From an uncultured Clostridia bacterium (GTDB lineage: Bacteria > Bacillota > Clostridia > Oscillospirales > CAG-272), in contig CALWTY010000018.1 of the NCBI GenBank assembly GCA_944384585.1, positions 1 through 42,226 on the forward strand: a DNA stretch of 42,226 nucleotides, given 5' to 3'. Both the position numbers and the translations under genes were made by a program. The stretch's first letter is position 1; each line of letters opens with the position of its first letter. The notes under the pieces were generated by a model. The model saw nothing but the letters and a program-made list of their open reading frames with translations. It had not been told where the DNA came from and did no database searches. Shown one piece after another: positions 15,764 to 24,011 of this stretch.

Positions 15764-16042
15764 TCAGGCTTCGGCGTGGCGCCTATCCTTGTGTTTGTTG
15801 ATGAAGTAAACGGCGAGGTTGCCGATGACCAGCACGATATTCCAGATGTAGACGGCAAAGACGTAGTTGATATTGTGGGTGTAAAGCTTGGCACTGATCC
15901 CGGCGACATAGCCGATGATAATGAGGACCGTAAAGGTCAGGCTCATCCCCTTCGCGGTGCCGGAGCGAATATTCTTGATCAGAGAGACGGGCCAGGAGAG
16001 CCCGAAGCAGAGAAGCATCAGCGCTTCCAAAAAATCAGCCAT
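15764..16042 (-). CDS. SemiSWEET/PQ-loop small sugar transporter
   Basis: A 92-residue membrane protein with three hydrophobic helices: ALMLLCFGLSWPVSLI, then LTFTVLIIIGYVAGISAKL, then YVFAVYIWNIVLVIGNLAVY. The first holds the PQ-loop-type proline segment (WPVSLIKNIRSGTAKGMS). SemiSWEETs are half-size SWEET transporters that dimerise and move sugars by facilitated diffusion. Length and helix order are normal. It is divergent from a LysR regulator with overlapping promoters, so it is probably that regulator's target. A GAAAGGAAT ribosome-binding site precedes the ATG. Confidence 0.83.
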   Translation of the reverse strand: MADFLEALMLLCFGLSWPVSLIKNIRSGTAKGMSLTFTVLIIIGYVAGISAKLYTHNINYVFAVYIWNIVLVIGNLAVYFINKHKDRRHAEA

Positions 16043-16152
16043 GATAAATTCCTTTCTGTCGGCTTCAATAGATTAATTCTGAAAATCCGGAGATGGGAAA
16101 CCGGAGGACGGATCCGAATGCGGATTCTCTTGCGGAATCTTTCAGTGTTCCT

Positions 16153-16181
16153 ATTATACCATTGACAAACGATAATGTCTA
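16153..16181 (-). promoter_or_regulatory. promoter for the SemiSWEET gene
   Basis: On the minus strand, TAGACA (16181-16176), a 17-base spacer and a perfect TATAAT (16158-16153). It overlaps the divergent LysR promoter. Confidence 0.65.
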
Positions 16182-16190
16182 ATATATAAT
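16162..16190 (+). promoter_or_regulatory. consensus promoter for the LysR gene
   Basis: A perfect TTGACA (16162-16167), a 17-base spacer and a perfect TATAAT (16185-16190), about 40 bases ahead of the ATG. Confidence 0.85.
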
Positions 16191-16201
16191 TTATATTATA
16201 A

Positions 16202-16220
16202 TCATAGATTTAAGTTATGA
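16202..16220. promoter_or_regulatory. palindrome, possible LysR operator
   Basis: TCATA (16202-16206), nine bases, TATGA (16216-16220): a perfect 5-base inverted repeat just downstream of the LysR promoter. Its size fits a LysR-type box; binding is an inference. Confidence 0.4.
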
Positions 16221-16233
16221 ATGGAGGGTCAGG

Positions 16234-17118
16234 ATGGAACTGACACAGCTGAAATATTTTCTCACCGCCGCCTCGACCGAGCATATCACAAGGAGCGCGG
16301 CCATGCTGCATATCGCCCAGCCGGCGCTGACCAAATCGCTGCGGCTGCTGGAGGAGGAGCTGGCGGTACCGCTCTTCGCCAAAAAGGGGCGGAACATCGT
16401 GCTGACCGGCTACGGACGCTATCTGCAGAACCGGCTTGAGCCGCTGATTGCCGCGATCGAGGAGATCCCGCACGAGATGCGGAAGCTGGCGGAGAAGGAG
16501 GAGGAGACGGTGCGGATCTGCGTGCTGTCGGCGTCGCTTGCGGTGACGCAGGCGGTGATGAACTATCGGCGGGAGCATCCGCGGGTGAATTTTCAGATCA
16601 CGCAGAAGGCGTCCGATCGCTTCTATGACGTCCGCGTCGCGACCAAAGCCCCCTCCGACAGCTTTGCGGAGGGAGAGGCGCACATCATTGACGAGGAGCT
16701 GTTCATTGCCGTGCCGGACACGCCGAAATACCGCGGAAGGGATTCGGCGGAGCTGAGCGAGATGCGGGAGCAGGGGTTTGTCAGTCTGATCGGCTCGATG
16801 CATCTGCGGGTGATCTGCGACCGATTCTGCCGGACGGCGGGCTTCGAGCCGAACGTGATTTTTGAGAGCGACAGCGCGGAGGCGGCGAGGAATATGATCG
16901 AGGCGGGGCTGGGGGTCGGCTTCTGGCCGGAATACGCATGGGGGATTCCGCCGGAGGGGAGCATCCGGCTGCTGCACTCCAGCGCCCCGCTCTGCCGACG
17001 GGAGCTTGTGATCTCCAAGGGACGAAGCAAGGGGGAGAGCGCGCGGGCGGAGGATTTCTATCGGTATCTGATTGAGTATTTCTCCAAGCTGAAGCGCTTC
17101 GGAAGCGAGGCGAAATAA
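16234..17118 (+). CDS. LysR family transcriptional regulator
   Basis: A 294-residue LysR-type regulator. The N-terminal winged helix is typical: LTQLKYFLTAASTEHITRSA, then LHIAQPALTKSLRLLEEEL and PLFAKKGRNIVLTGYG. The rest is a periplasmic-binding-like effector domain (about 90-290) with the family's late glycine cluster (MIEAGLGVGFWPEYAWG). It is divergent from the SemiSWEET gene with overlapping promoters, the usual layout for a LysR regulator and its target. The effector may be a sugar or sugar derivative. GGAGG lies about eight bases before the ATG. Confidence 0.93.
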   Translation: MELTQLKYFLTAASTEHITRSAAMLHIAQPALTKSLRLLEEELAVPLFAKKGRNIVLTGYGRYLQNRLEPLIAAIEEIPHEMRKLAEKEEETVRICVLSASLAVTQAVMNYRREHPRVNFQITQKASDRFYDVRVATKAPSDSFAEGEAHIIDEELFIAVPDTPKYRGRDSAELSEMREQGFVSLIGSMHLRVICDRFCRTAGFEPNVIFESDSAEAARNMIEAGLGVGFWPEYAWGIPPEGSIRLLHSSAPLCRRELVISKGRSKGESARAEDFYRYLIEYFSKLKRFGSEAK

Positions 17119-17200
17119 GACCGCACCTACAGGAGGGCGCTGAAACGCATGGGGCATCGCGCCGCGATTTCAAGTCCGGGGAGGAGGCGGCATCCGACTA

Positions 17201-17226
17201 AAAAGCCCCCGCGCAAGGCGGGGGCT
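17201..17226 (-). terminator. intrinsic terminator for the downstream oxidoreductase operon
   Basis: AGCCCCCGC (17204-17212) pairs with GCGGGGGCT (17218-17226). On the minus strand the stem is followed by TTTTTA. It terminates the oxidoreductase pair read from 19240 to 17312, about 85 bases past the stop. Confidence 0.85.
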
Positions 17227-17235
17227 TCGGGCGGG

Positions 17236-17329
17236 GCATCGTTATCACGGGGGTCGGCGCAGCTGCGGCACAGCGTTGTCACGGAGGTCGCCACAGCGTT
17301 GTCGCAGAGGGTCAGCTCAGCTGCGGCAC
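17236..17329. repeat. imperfect 58-bp tandem duplication of a gene 3' end
   Basis: CAGCTGCGGCAC occurs at 17260 and 17318, 58 bases apart. CACAGCGTTGTC occurs at 17270 and again at about 17292. On the minus strand this duplicates the last codons of the oxidoreductase gene (GTGCCGCAGCTG) and its flank into the untranslated region before the terminator. Confidence 0.65.
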
Positions 17330-18163
17330 GTCGATCCAGCAGAAGGGCTTTCCGATCCCTTCGAGCGCGGCGGTCCGTGCCGCCATGATGGCAAGGGTCT
17401 GACGGTGGGAGTCCTTGATCTCCCCCGTGATGAAGAAATCGACCAGCTCCCGCATCAGATTCCGCATCGAATCGCTCTCGGCACGGATCGTCATCGTGCC
17501 GTTCTTCAGCGCAAGCTGCGCGCAGAAGGGCGCGTCGGGGATCGTGGAGGAGATGCTCCCCACTCGCCCGTCGGTGAAGCGAACGGCAAGCAGATAGTAG
17601 TTCTCCCCCGGCAGGTACATCACCTGCGAGGCGGGAACGCCCATCAGCATGAAAAGAGGCTCGAGCTGATGGATCGAATAGGTGTCGAAATCATAAGGCC
17701 CCCAGAAATTCGCGGCGGTGAGGTTCTCCCTGTCGACCGCGCGGTATTCCTCGGCAAAGCGGAGCGCCGAGGAGGACCGGCAGGGAGTGCCGCTCTCCTC
17801 CGCCGCAGCGAAGATGCGGCGGGCGGTCTGAAGATCGGGAGCGAAGGTTTTGTCGACGTAGACAGGCTTGCCGGAGCGGAGAGGGATGCGGCAGAGCTCC
17901 TCATGCCGCTCGCAGTTGTCGGGGGAGAGGACGATGATCCCGTCGCTCAGCGCCGTCAGCTCCGCGATGGAGTCGACGGGCGTGACGCCGTATTTCCGAC
18001 ACCATTCCTCCGTCGTCATGCCGGAGCGGGGAGAGGCGATCTCGCCGTAGGCATAGGCCACCTCCACCGTTCCTCCCGAAAGCTCCTTCAGCCATTCGGG
18101 GTAATGGTTGGCGTGCCATTCGTCGAGATAATAATCGATAAAGCCGATTTTCACAGCGTTCAC
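17312..18163 (-). CDS. short, atypical Gfo/Idh/MocA family oxidoreductase
   Basis: A 283-residue member of the Gfo/Idh/MocA superfamily. The usual N-terminal GxGxxG motif is replaced by KIGFIDYYLDEWHANHYPEW. The cofactor/catalytic loop EKP is VYVDKTFAPD here. The C-terminal substrate domain is shortened (FYDTYSIHQLEP-like region, VRFTDGRVGSISSTIPDAPF). The missing dinucleotide signature makes the redox role uncertain; it may bind a sugar without NAD(P), or bind the cofactor differently. It lies nine bases downstream of a full-length oxidoreductase gene on the same strand and probably acts on the same substrate. Confidence 0.78.
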   Translation of the reverse strand: MNAVKIGFIDYYLDEWHANHYPEWLKELSGGTVEVAYAYGEIASPRSGMTTEEWCRKYGVTPVDSIAELTALSDGIIVLSPDNCERHEELCRIPLRSGKPVYVDKTFAPDLQTARRIFAAAEESGTPCRSSSALRFAEEYRAVDRENLTAANFWGPYDFDTYSIHQLEPLFMLMGVPASQVMYLPGENYYLLAVRFTDGRVGSISSTIPDAPFCAQLALKNGTMTIRAESDSMRNLMRELVDFFITGEIKDSHRQTLAIMAARTAALEGIGKPFCWIDVPQLS

Positions 18164-18172
18164 CGATCGGTA

Positions 18173-19240
18173 TCAGAGCGCGATCTCACGCTTCTGCTCG
18201 GCGGAGCGGTAGAGATAGTCAAGGAGCTTGGCGCTCTCCAGGATATTGTCGATATGGGTCTTGGTATGCTCGCCGGTGAGGGTCGCCCTGAGGAAGGCAT
18301 CGTCCTCCCGCGCATACATATCGGGGATCTCGTAGCGGGGGGAGACCTCGGCGTAATCGCCGTCCTTGATGGTGTAAAGGGTGAAGTATTCGCCGTAATT
18401 CATCCGGACGCCGGCCTTGTCGCCGAGGAAGTCGATGAACCACTCGTCCTTGTTGATGTTCTGCGCCCAGGCGCCGTTGAAGGAGATGCTGGCCTTGTCG
18501 GTGCGGATGTGGCCGGCGATGTAGTCGTCGACGTCGTTCGTGCCGTTGAGATCCTTGGTGTCCTCCGCCCACATTCCCTTATAGACATAGCTCTTCATAT
18601 CCTTCGCCATCTCGCAGTAGGCGTCGCAGGTGACGGTCTTGAGGGAGACGCCGCCGAGGATATAGAGGATCAGGTCGAGGTAGTGGATGCCCCAGTCGAT
18701 GAGTACGCCGCCGCCCGACTGCGCTTTGGTGGTGAAGGCGCCGCCGAGGCCGGGGATGCTGCGGTAGGAGCGGAAGGAGCAGTAGACATGGTAGATGTTG
18801 CCCAGCTCGCCGTTCCGGACCATCTCCTCCAGCGTTTCCACCGTCTTGTGGTAGCGGTTGCAGACGCCGATGTTGAGCAGCTTGCCCTGCTTTTTCGCCT
18901 CCTGCGCCATTTCACAGGAGAGGGCGTAGTTGACGGTGATGGGCTTCTCGCAGAAGACATGCTTGCCGGCGCGGAGCGCGTCCATCGTGATCGTGTAGTG
19001 GGCGTAGTTGGGGGTGAGGACGAAGACCGCGTCCACCTCGGGGTCATTCAGCGCGGTGCGGTAGTCGGTGATGACCTGCTCCGCGCCGAAGCGATCGGCT
19101 TTGTCCTGCGCCTTTTCGACGATCAGATCGCAGGCGTATTTGATTCTGACGTTGTCCAATTTTGAAAGTGCCGGGAAATGGGCGTTGTTGGCGATTCTTC
19201 CGCAGCCGATGACCGCGACGGTGACGGGTTTGTTGTTCAT
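18173..19240 (-). CDS. Gfo/Idh/MocA family sugar oxidoreductase
   Basis: A 355-residue NAD(P)-dependent oxidoreductase of the glucose-fructose oxidoreductase/inositol dehydrogenase family. The Rossmann motif is VAVIGCGRIANNAHFPAL near the N-terminus. The family loop is GKHVFCEKPITVNYALSCEM, carrying the catalytic-type lysine. GGGVLIDWGIHYLDLILYIL is the conserved substrate-domain helix. The substrate is likely a sugar or cyclitol. It is first in a two-gene minus-strand unit and divergent from an AraC regulator, which probably controls it. GAAAGGAA precedes the ATG. Confidence 0.93.
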   Translation of the reverse strand: MNNKPVTVAVIGCGRIANNAHFPALSKLDNVRIKYACDLIVEKAQDKADRFGAEQVITDYRTALNDPEVDAVFVLTPNYAHYTITMDALRAGKHVFCEKPITVNYALSCEMAQEAKKQGKLLNIGVCNRYHKTVETLEEMVRNGELGNIYHVYCSFRSYRSIPGLGGAFTTKAQSGGGVLIDWGIHYLDLILYILGGVSLKTVTCDAYCEMAKDMKSYVYKGMWAEDTKDLNGTNDVDDYIAGHIRTDKASISFNGAWAQNINKDEWFIDFLGDKAGVRMNYGEYFTLYTIKDGDYAEVSPRYEIPDMYAREDDAFLRATLTGEHTKTHIDNILESAKLLDYLYRSAEQKREIAL

Positions 19241-19381
19241 TTTCGGTATTCCTTTCGGGTAAAGTGATCAAAGTTTTGGCAGGATGCTGTCTGATACCCT
19301 CATTTTAGCAAAATGCGCCGTCTCCGTCTTTGTTATTAGTGATCCAAAAATTTAGCATTTTTTGATTTTGAGAAAGAAGGC

Positions 19382-19410
19382 TTGCATCGCCCGAACGGGT
19401 GTAGTATAAT
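19382..19410 (+). promoter_or_regulatory. promoter for the AraC gene
   Basis: TTGCAT (19382-19387), a 17-base spacer and a perfect TATAAT (19405-19410), about 48 bases before the ATG. The 200-base divergent region also holds two related tracts, TTTAGCATTTTT and TTTAGCAAAATG, which could be regulator sites. Confidence 0.7.
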
Positions 19411-19457
19411 AAGAGCATCCAAAGCGAAAGGAGCGCCGCCTGCGGCGGGGACGGGAG

Positions 19458-20324
19458 ATGGAGGAGCGCAAGCGATATCTGTATGAGCATCATTTTTTTG
19501 ACGCGCCGCAGCCCTGCGGCGGCATCGATCTCTTGCAGCTCGGGGAGATGATTTGCCATCCCGCGACCGTCATCCCGTGCCATGAGCAGTGCTGCTGGGA
19601 GATCACCTATGTGCTGGAGGGGAAGGGCGTCGTCATCACCGACGGCTGCGAGACGGCGGTGGAGAAGGGGGACTGCGTGCTGTCCCGTCCCGGCGATCTG
19701 CACGCCATCGTCTCCGACCGTGACGAGCCGCTCCGCTATGCCTTCTGCGGCTTTGCGGAGAACGGCGGCGACGGGGTCTGGCCGAGGATCATCGCGGAGC
19801 TGACGCGCCTGTTCCAAAGCCCGGAGGAGCGGTCGGTGCGATTGAGCGAGGAGAGCAACTGCTTTTTCGGGCTCTTCTCCGAGATCGCCTCGGAGGAATT
19901 CATGGCCCGCGAGAGGATCGGGATCCGATTGGCGGATTTTGCCGTCGGGCTGATCCGCGCCAGGCGGATGGAGACCGAAAAAATCTACGCTTCCCGCATT
20001 CCGAACGGGAATATGCTGGCCTATCAGGTGCGGAGCTATCTGACCACGCACATCTGCGAGCTGAAGAATCTGGCCGAGCTGCCGCAGATTTTCAATTACA
20101 GCTATCATTATATTGCCAAATGCTTCAAGGAGGTAGTCGGGCAGACCCTGAACGAATACCGGCACAGCTGCCGCATGGAGTATTCGCGGGCGCTTCTGGA
20201 CGGCGGCCGCTCGGTGACGGAGGTCAGCGAGCTTCTCCGCTACTCCTCGATCCATGTGTTTACCCGCAGCTTCAAGAAGCAGTTCGGTATTCCCCCGGGT
20301 GAATACCGCCGCTCCCGCCGGTGA
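19458..20324 (+). CDS. AraC family transcriptional regulator
   Basis: A 288-residue regulator with an N-terminal cupin ligand-binding domain (CHEQCCWEITYVLEGKGVVI, then VEKGDCVLSRPGDLHAI). The C-terminal pair of helix-turn-helix motifs starts at about residue 185 (YLTTHICELKNLAELPQIF, then SYHYIAKCFKEVVGQTLNEY). The family end signature is RYSSIHVFTRSFKKQFGIPP. It is divergent from the two oxidoreductase genes at 17.3-19.2 kb and is the likely activator of that sugar operon. AAAGGAG-like and GGGGACGGGAG tracts precede the ATG at 19458. Confidence 0.93.
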   Translation: MEERKRYLYEHHFFDAPQPCGGIDLLQLGEMICHPATVIPCHEQCCWEITYVLEGKGVVITDGCETAVEKGDCVLSRPGDLHAIVSDRDEPLRYAFCGFAENGGDGVWPRIIAELTRLFQSPEERSVRLSEESNCFFGLFSEIASEEFMARERIGIRLADFAVGLIRARRMETEKIYASRIPNGNMLAYQVRSYLTTHICELKNLAELPQIFNYSYHYIAKCFKEVVGQTLNEYRHSCRMEYSRALLDGGRSVTEVSELLRYSSIHVFTRSFKKQFGIPPGEYRRSRR

Positions 20325-20404
20325 CGGGCGCAGGGGAGACTCGACCCGGACGACAGAGGTGCGCGGGTTGCCTTGCGGAAATCGCAGCGCGTCACAAAAC
20401 AGAA

Positions 20405-20430
20405 CACGCGATCCCGATCGGGATCGCGTG
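20405..20430. terminator. bidirectional terminator, perfect palindrome
   Basis: CACGCGATCCCGA is followed by its perfect reverse complement, giving a 26-base palindrome flanked by CTTTTC on the plus strand and TTCTGTTTT on the minus strand. It lies between the convergent AraC and DUF4340 genes. Confidence 0.75.
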
Positions 20431-20437
20431 CTTTTCG

Positions 20438-21637
20438 TTATTCCTCCGCTTCGGCAGAGGGAATGGTCAGTATTTCCGAGAATTCGCTTTCGGAGGCGAT
20501 GTAGACGATCTTGCCGCCGCCGATCATGAAATAGCGGTCGGGTCCCTCCTCTTCGTCGGGATCGTCGTCTGCCTCGCTGCCGGCCGCCTCGCTGCCTGCC
20601 TCCTTGCTGTCGGAGGTGGTCTGCGCCGGCTCGGTCTGCACCGGCTCGCCGCTCTCCCCGTCGGAGGGCAGGCTGTCGGGGAGCAGATCGCCGAGGAGAA
20701 TGCTGACGGTCTTTTCGACAGGCTTGGTGACGGTGGAGCTGGTACCGTCCTCGCCGGAGATGACGACGATATCCTCGTAGCGGAGGGTCACGGTGACATA
20801 GGGCTTATCCAGGCCGTATTCCGCCAGCGTCTCCTCCTCGGTGACGTTGTAGGCGACCCAGTCGGAGGGGGTGAATTCGTAGAGCTGATTGTAGACGGCC
20901 TCCGCCTGCTTGGTGAAATCGCCGTCCGGCACGCTGCCGTCCGGGAGGGTCACCTGCCAGCGTTCGGGAACATCGTCCTCCTCGCCGCTCTCCGAAACCG
21001 TGGCGGGGATCAGCTCATAGCGGACGACCCGCCCGTCAGAGAAGGCAATTTCGATGCGGTTGACGCTGCCGAAGCCGTCCTCCGGCTCGGTCAGAGTCTC
21101 GTCGGTCAGCAGCTCCTGCAGCGTATATTCGAAGCCGGAGGCGAAGTCCTTGTCGACGAGGTAGACCCGCTCCTCCCCCGCCAGACTGAAGTAATAGGAA
21201 TCGGTATGGCGGTTGTAGTCCCCGATGCGGAAGGTCAGGGAGGCGCCGTCGTCATAGGCGGCGGTGACGGTATACAGGGGCTTGTCAAGCCCGTAGTCGG
21301 CGGAGGCGCCTCCGCTCTCGGCAACCAGGCGGCTGCATTCGACCGAGGCGACGGCTTCGGTGAGCGATTTGGCCTTGGTCTGGTCGAGCGGGAAGGCGCG
21401 GTCATCCTTCAGATAATAGGTGCTGCCGCTCTTTTCGAGGGTATAGCTGCCGGAGGCAGAGGTCAGCGACACCGAGGCGACCTCGGAGGGCTTCTTCTCG
21501 ACGAGGACGATCCCGGTTTCCTCCGGGGGTTGGTTCTTTTCGTTTTCCCGCTTTGCAATGGCCGAGGCGATGAGGAAAACCGCGACGGCGACAGCCAGCA
21601 GCAGCAGAAGCAGGATCAGGGTTTTGGTTCTTTTCAT
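20438..21637 (-). CDS. DUF4340 domain protein of a Gld-type ABC system
   Basis: A 399-residue membrane-anchored protein. One N-terminal helix (TLILLLLLLAVAVAVFLIAS) is followed by a DUF4340 extracytoplasmic region with repeated beta motifs: VASVSLTSASGSYTLEKSG, then YGLDKPLYTVTAAYDDG, then EYGLDKPYVTVTLRY. The YGLDKP motif occurs twice, one per DUF4340 half. A Ser/Glu/Asp-rich insert lies near the C-terminus before YFMIGGGKIVYIASESEF. The second ATG (21637) is chosen because GAAAGG is spaced eight bases from it. It is last in an ATPase-permease-GldG-DUF4340 operon. DUF4340 proteins recur with GldG partners, and their function is unknown. Confidence 0.88.
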   Translation of the reverse strand: MKRTKTLILLLLLLAVAVAVFLIASAIAKRENEKNQPPEETGIVLVEKKPSEVASVSLTSASGSYTLEKSGSTYYLKDDRAFPLDQTKAKSLTEAVASVECSRLVAESGGASADYGLDKPLYTVTAAYDDGASLTFRIGDYNRHTDSYYFSLAGEERVYLVDKDFASGFEYTLQELLTDETLTEPEDGFGSVNRIEIAFSDGRVVRYELIPATVSESGEEDDVPERWQVTLPDGSVPDGDFTKQAEAVYNQLYEFTPSDWVAYNVTEEETLAEYGLDKPYVTVTLRYEDIVVISGEDGTSSTVTKPVEKTVSILLGDLLPDSLPSDGESGEPVQTEPAQTTSDSKEAGSEAAGSEADDDPDEEEGPDRYFMIGGGKIVYIASESEFSEILTIPSAEAEE

Positions 21638-21658
21638 GGGCATGGCCTTTCGGTGGGA

Positions 21659-23128
21659 TCAGCGTCTGATGCGGCGGGTCCAGAGAATGAAGCCGAATCC
21701 GAGGACGGCGACCGGGATCAAGCCGATCAGGATGATGCCCCAGAGATTGGCGGATTCCTCCGAGACAGAGAGCGCCTCGATCTGAAGGGATTTGGCGTCA
21801 ATGGTGACGGAGGCCTCCTTTTCGCAGATGTCGGAGAGCATCGACAGGAAATAGCTGATGTTGGAGAAGCTGCCGACGGTGCTGCCGTCCAGGATGGCGG
21901 GGGAGGCAAACCAGAGGAGCTTGCCCTCGGAGCCGTTGTCGTTCTTTTTGACCGACATGGCGCCGATGACATACTTGCCCTCCTCGTCGCCCTCCTCCTT
22001 GGAAATGGTGGTGTCCTCCTTGATTTCCGACTTGGAGTAGCCCTTCACGGTGGTGGTGAGCAGCTCCGAGAGGGTGACGCCGGAGGGCTTTTCGGAGGCG
22101 AGATTGATGCCGTGGCAGTTGAACATGACCATATTGGTATTCGGCGGCAGCGAGGCGGAGAAGTCGTTGCTGACGATGGTCGGCAGGATGTAGGAGGGGT
22201 TGTTGTAGTAATGGCCGGCGCTTCCCTCCAGCACATAGCGGTCATCGTAGAGAAGCCCCATCGCCTCTGCGACGCCGTAGAGATTCTTCAGCTTCCGATC
22301 CTTCAGATTGCTGTTGTAGAAGGAGGTCATGATGACATTGCCGCCCTCCGCGATGTAATCGGTGAGCGCCTTGGCCTCCTCCTCGGTCAGATCCTTGGCA
22401 GCGGCATGGATGAGAACGGCGGAGGCGTCGGAGGGCACCTTTTCTTCCGAGAGAAGGGTCAGCTCCTTCAGCTCGATGTTCTCGTCGGCAATGAGCTTGG
22501 TGACCTGCTCCGCGAGCTCAGCCTCGCCGTGTCCCTTGACATAATACAGAACCGGCAGTTTCTCCATCGTCAGATAGTCGATGGCGGAGGTGAGGCATTG
22601 CTCGGCGTTGAAATAGCGGGTCCCCGTCGGCGGGATGCCGTAGTAGTAATAGTTGAGCAGCTCCTCCTGGGAATACTGCACCGGCATCAGCTCTTCGTAG
22701 GTGACGACGCGGGAGCGGCCGTTTGTGCGGTTGACGAGGATCAGATGGGTCTGGGTGGAAGTGAGCGCCTCGTCGGTGTACTCGGAGATGAAGCCGGGGC
22801 GGAGAGCGGGGTCGACCAGGGCATAGCCGACCTTCGGATTGAGGTCGGTATAGCGGACGACATACTCCCGGATCAGGGAGTCGACATAGTCCGACTCCGC
22901 GACGATGTTGACGGTGATCTCGTCCTCCACCCGCCCCATGATCTCACGGCTGACGTCGGAGATCTCGTAAAGGCCGACGGGGGAGGTGCTGTATTTGGTG
23001 AAGCGGGAGGGCAGCATATTCAGCGCGAGATTGATCAGGATGACGATCACGACGACGACCGCCATGACAATGACGCTGTAGCCTCCCAGACGGAGGGTTT
23101 TTTTGTTTACGGGATTGAGTTCTTTCAT
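21659..23128 (-). CDS. GldG family ABC transporter auxiliary protein
   Basis: A 489-residue GldG-type protein. It has an N-terminal membrane helix (YSVIVMAVVVVIVILINLAL), a large extracytoplasmic domain resembling an intraflagellar-transport/DUF7088-like fold (RYTDLNPKVGYALVDPALRP, then EKLPVLYYVKGHGEAELAEQ), and a C-terminal helix (WGIILIGLIPVAVLGFGFIL) before a basic end. GldG with GldA and GldF forms an ABC complex first known from Bacteroidetes gliding. In Bacillota the substrate is unknown. It follows the permease by 16 bases. Confidence 0.9.
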   Translation of the reverse strand: MKELNPVNKKTLRLGGYSVIVMAVVVVIVILINLALNMLPSRFTKYSTSPVGLYEISDVSREIMGRVEDEITVNIVAESDYVDSLIREYVVRYTDLNPKVGYALVDPALRPGFISEYTDEALTSTQTHLILVNRTNGRSRVVTYEELMPVQYSQEELLNYYYYGIPPTGTRYFNAEQCLTSAIDYLTMEKLPVLYYVKGHGEAELAEQVTKLIADENIELKELTLLSEEKVPSDASAVLIHAAAKDLTEEEAKALTDYIAEGGNVIMTSFYNSNLKDRKLKNLYGVAEAMGLLYDDRYVLEGSAGHYYNNPSYILPTIVSNDFSASLPPNTNMVMFNCHGINLASEKPSGVTLSELLTTTVKGYSKSEIKEDTTISKEEGDEEGKYVIGAMSVKKNDNGSEGKLLWFASPAILDGSTVGSFSNISYFLSMLSDICEKEASVTIDAKSLQIEALSVSEESANLWGIILIGLIPVAVLGFGFILWTRRIRR

Positions 23129-23144
23129 TTACATCACACTCCTC

Positions 23145-24011
23145 TCAGCTCCAACGGCGCTTCTCGACCGTCTGAACCGTGAAGAAGGTGAAGAGAAACG
23201 CGATGGACAGATAATAGACCAGGACCGTCATGTCGACAAGCTGGTTGGAGACGAAGAGATTCAGCGCATCGAAGATCGAGAGCGCCGCGATGAAGCGCTG
23301 GAACAGGCCGGCGAAGAGGGAGCGGTCGATCATATAGGCGATCAGCAGTCCGCCCTCCAGCACGACAGCCGTCGTGAAGGCGACCCAATAATTCTTCACG
23401 AAGAGATAGACGGCCAGCGCAAGCAGCGCGATCAGGGCGGTAAAGGCGATGTAGGAGGCGATGGCGGTGGTCGGGAGCGCGCCTGCCAGCAGCGTCGAGA
23501 TGTAGCAGATCACAAGCGCGGCGACGCCGAGGACGGCGGCGATGATCTGCGACTCGGTCAGGGAGGACATGAACATACAGATGGCGACCATCGCGCCGCA
23601 GAGCAGATAGAAGGCCAGCAGCGAGGTGTAGGCCGACAGGAGGCTGACGCCGCCGTAGAGCGACAGGAAGAGGGGATAGAGCATCATGATCACGGTAGGG
23701 ACGGCAAAGACCGTCATCATGGCCAGATACTTGCCCATCACGATCTGCGAGGTCTTCAGCGGCAGGGTGTAGAGCAGCAGATCGGTCTTCTGATGCCGCT
23801 CCTCCGCAAAGGAGCGCATCGTGACGATCGGCACGGCCAGCATCAGGATCAGCGACACCGTGGGAAGCGCCGTCTCCATGTTGGGGTAGCGTCCCTGGAA
23901 GTTGAGGATCTTGACGAAGATCCCCGCCATGACCAGGATCAGGGCAATGGCGATGTAGCCGGTCATATTGGAGAAATAGGCTTTCAGTTCCTTCTTGTAA
24001 ACGGCGCTCAT
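23145..24011 (-). CDS. ABC-2 type permease, GldF-like
   Basis: A 288-residue permease with six predicted helices and the ABC-2/GldF pattern. MSAVYKKELKAYFSNMTGYI is the N-terminal amphipathic start. MRSFAEERHQKTDLLLYTLP is the conserved cytoplasmic loop that contacts the ATPase. Helices such as VAICMFMSSLTESQIIAAVL follow. Its ATG overlaps the ATPase stop by four bases, so the two subunits are translationally coupled. It would form the membrane channel of the Gld-type exporter. Confidence 0.92.
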   Translation of the reverse strand: MSAVYKKELKAYFSNMTGYIAIALILVMAGIFVKILNFQGRYPNMETALPTVSLILMLAVPIVTMRSFAEERHQKTDLLLYTLPLKTSQIVMGKYLAMMTVFAVPTVIMMLYPLFLSLYGGVSLLSAYTSLLAFYLLCGAMVAICMFMSSLTESQIIAAVLGVAALVICYISTLLAGALPTTAIASYIAFTALIALLALAVYLFVKNYWVAFTTAVVLEGGLLIAYMIDRSLFAGLFQRFIAALSIFDALNLFVSNQLVDMTVLVYYLSIAFLFTFFTVQTVEKRRWS

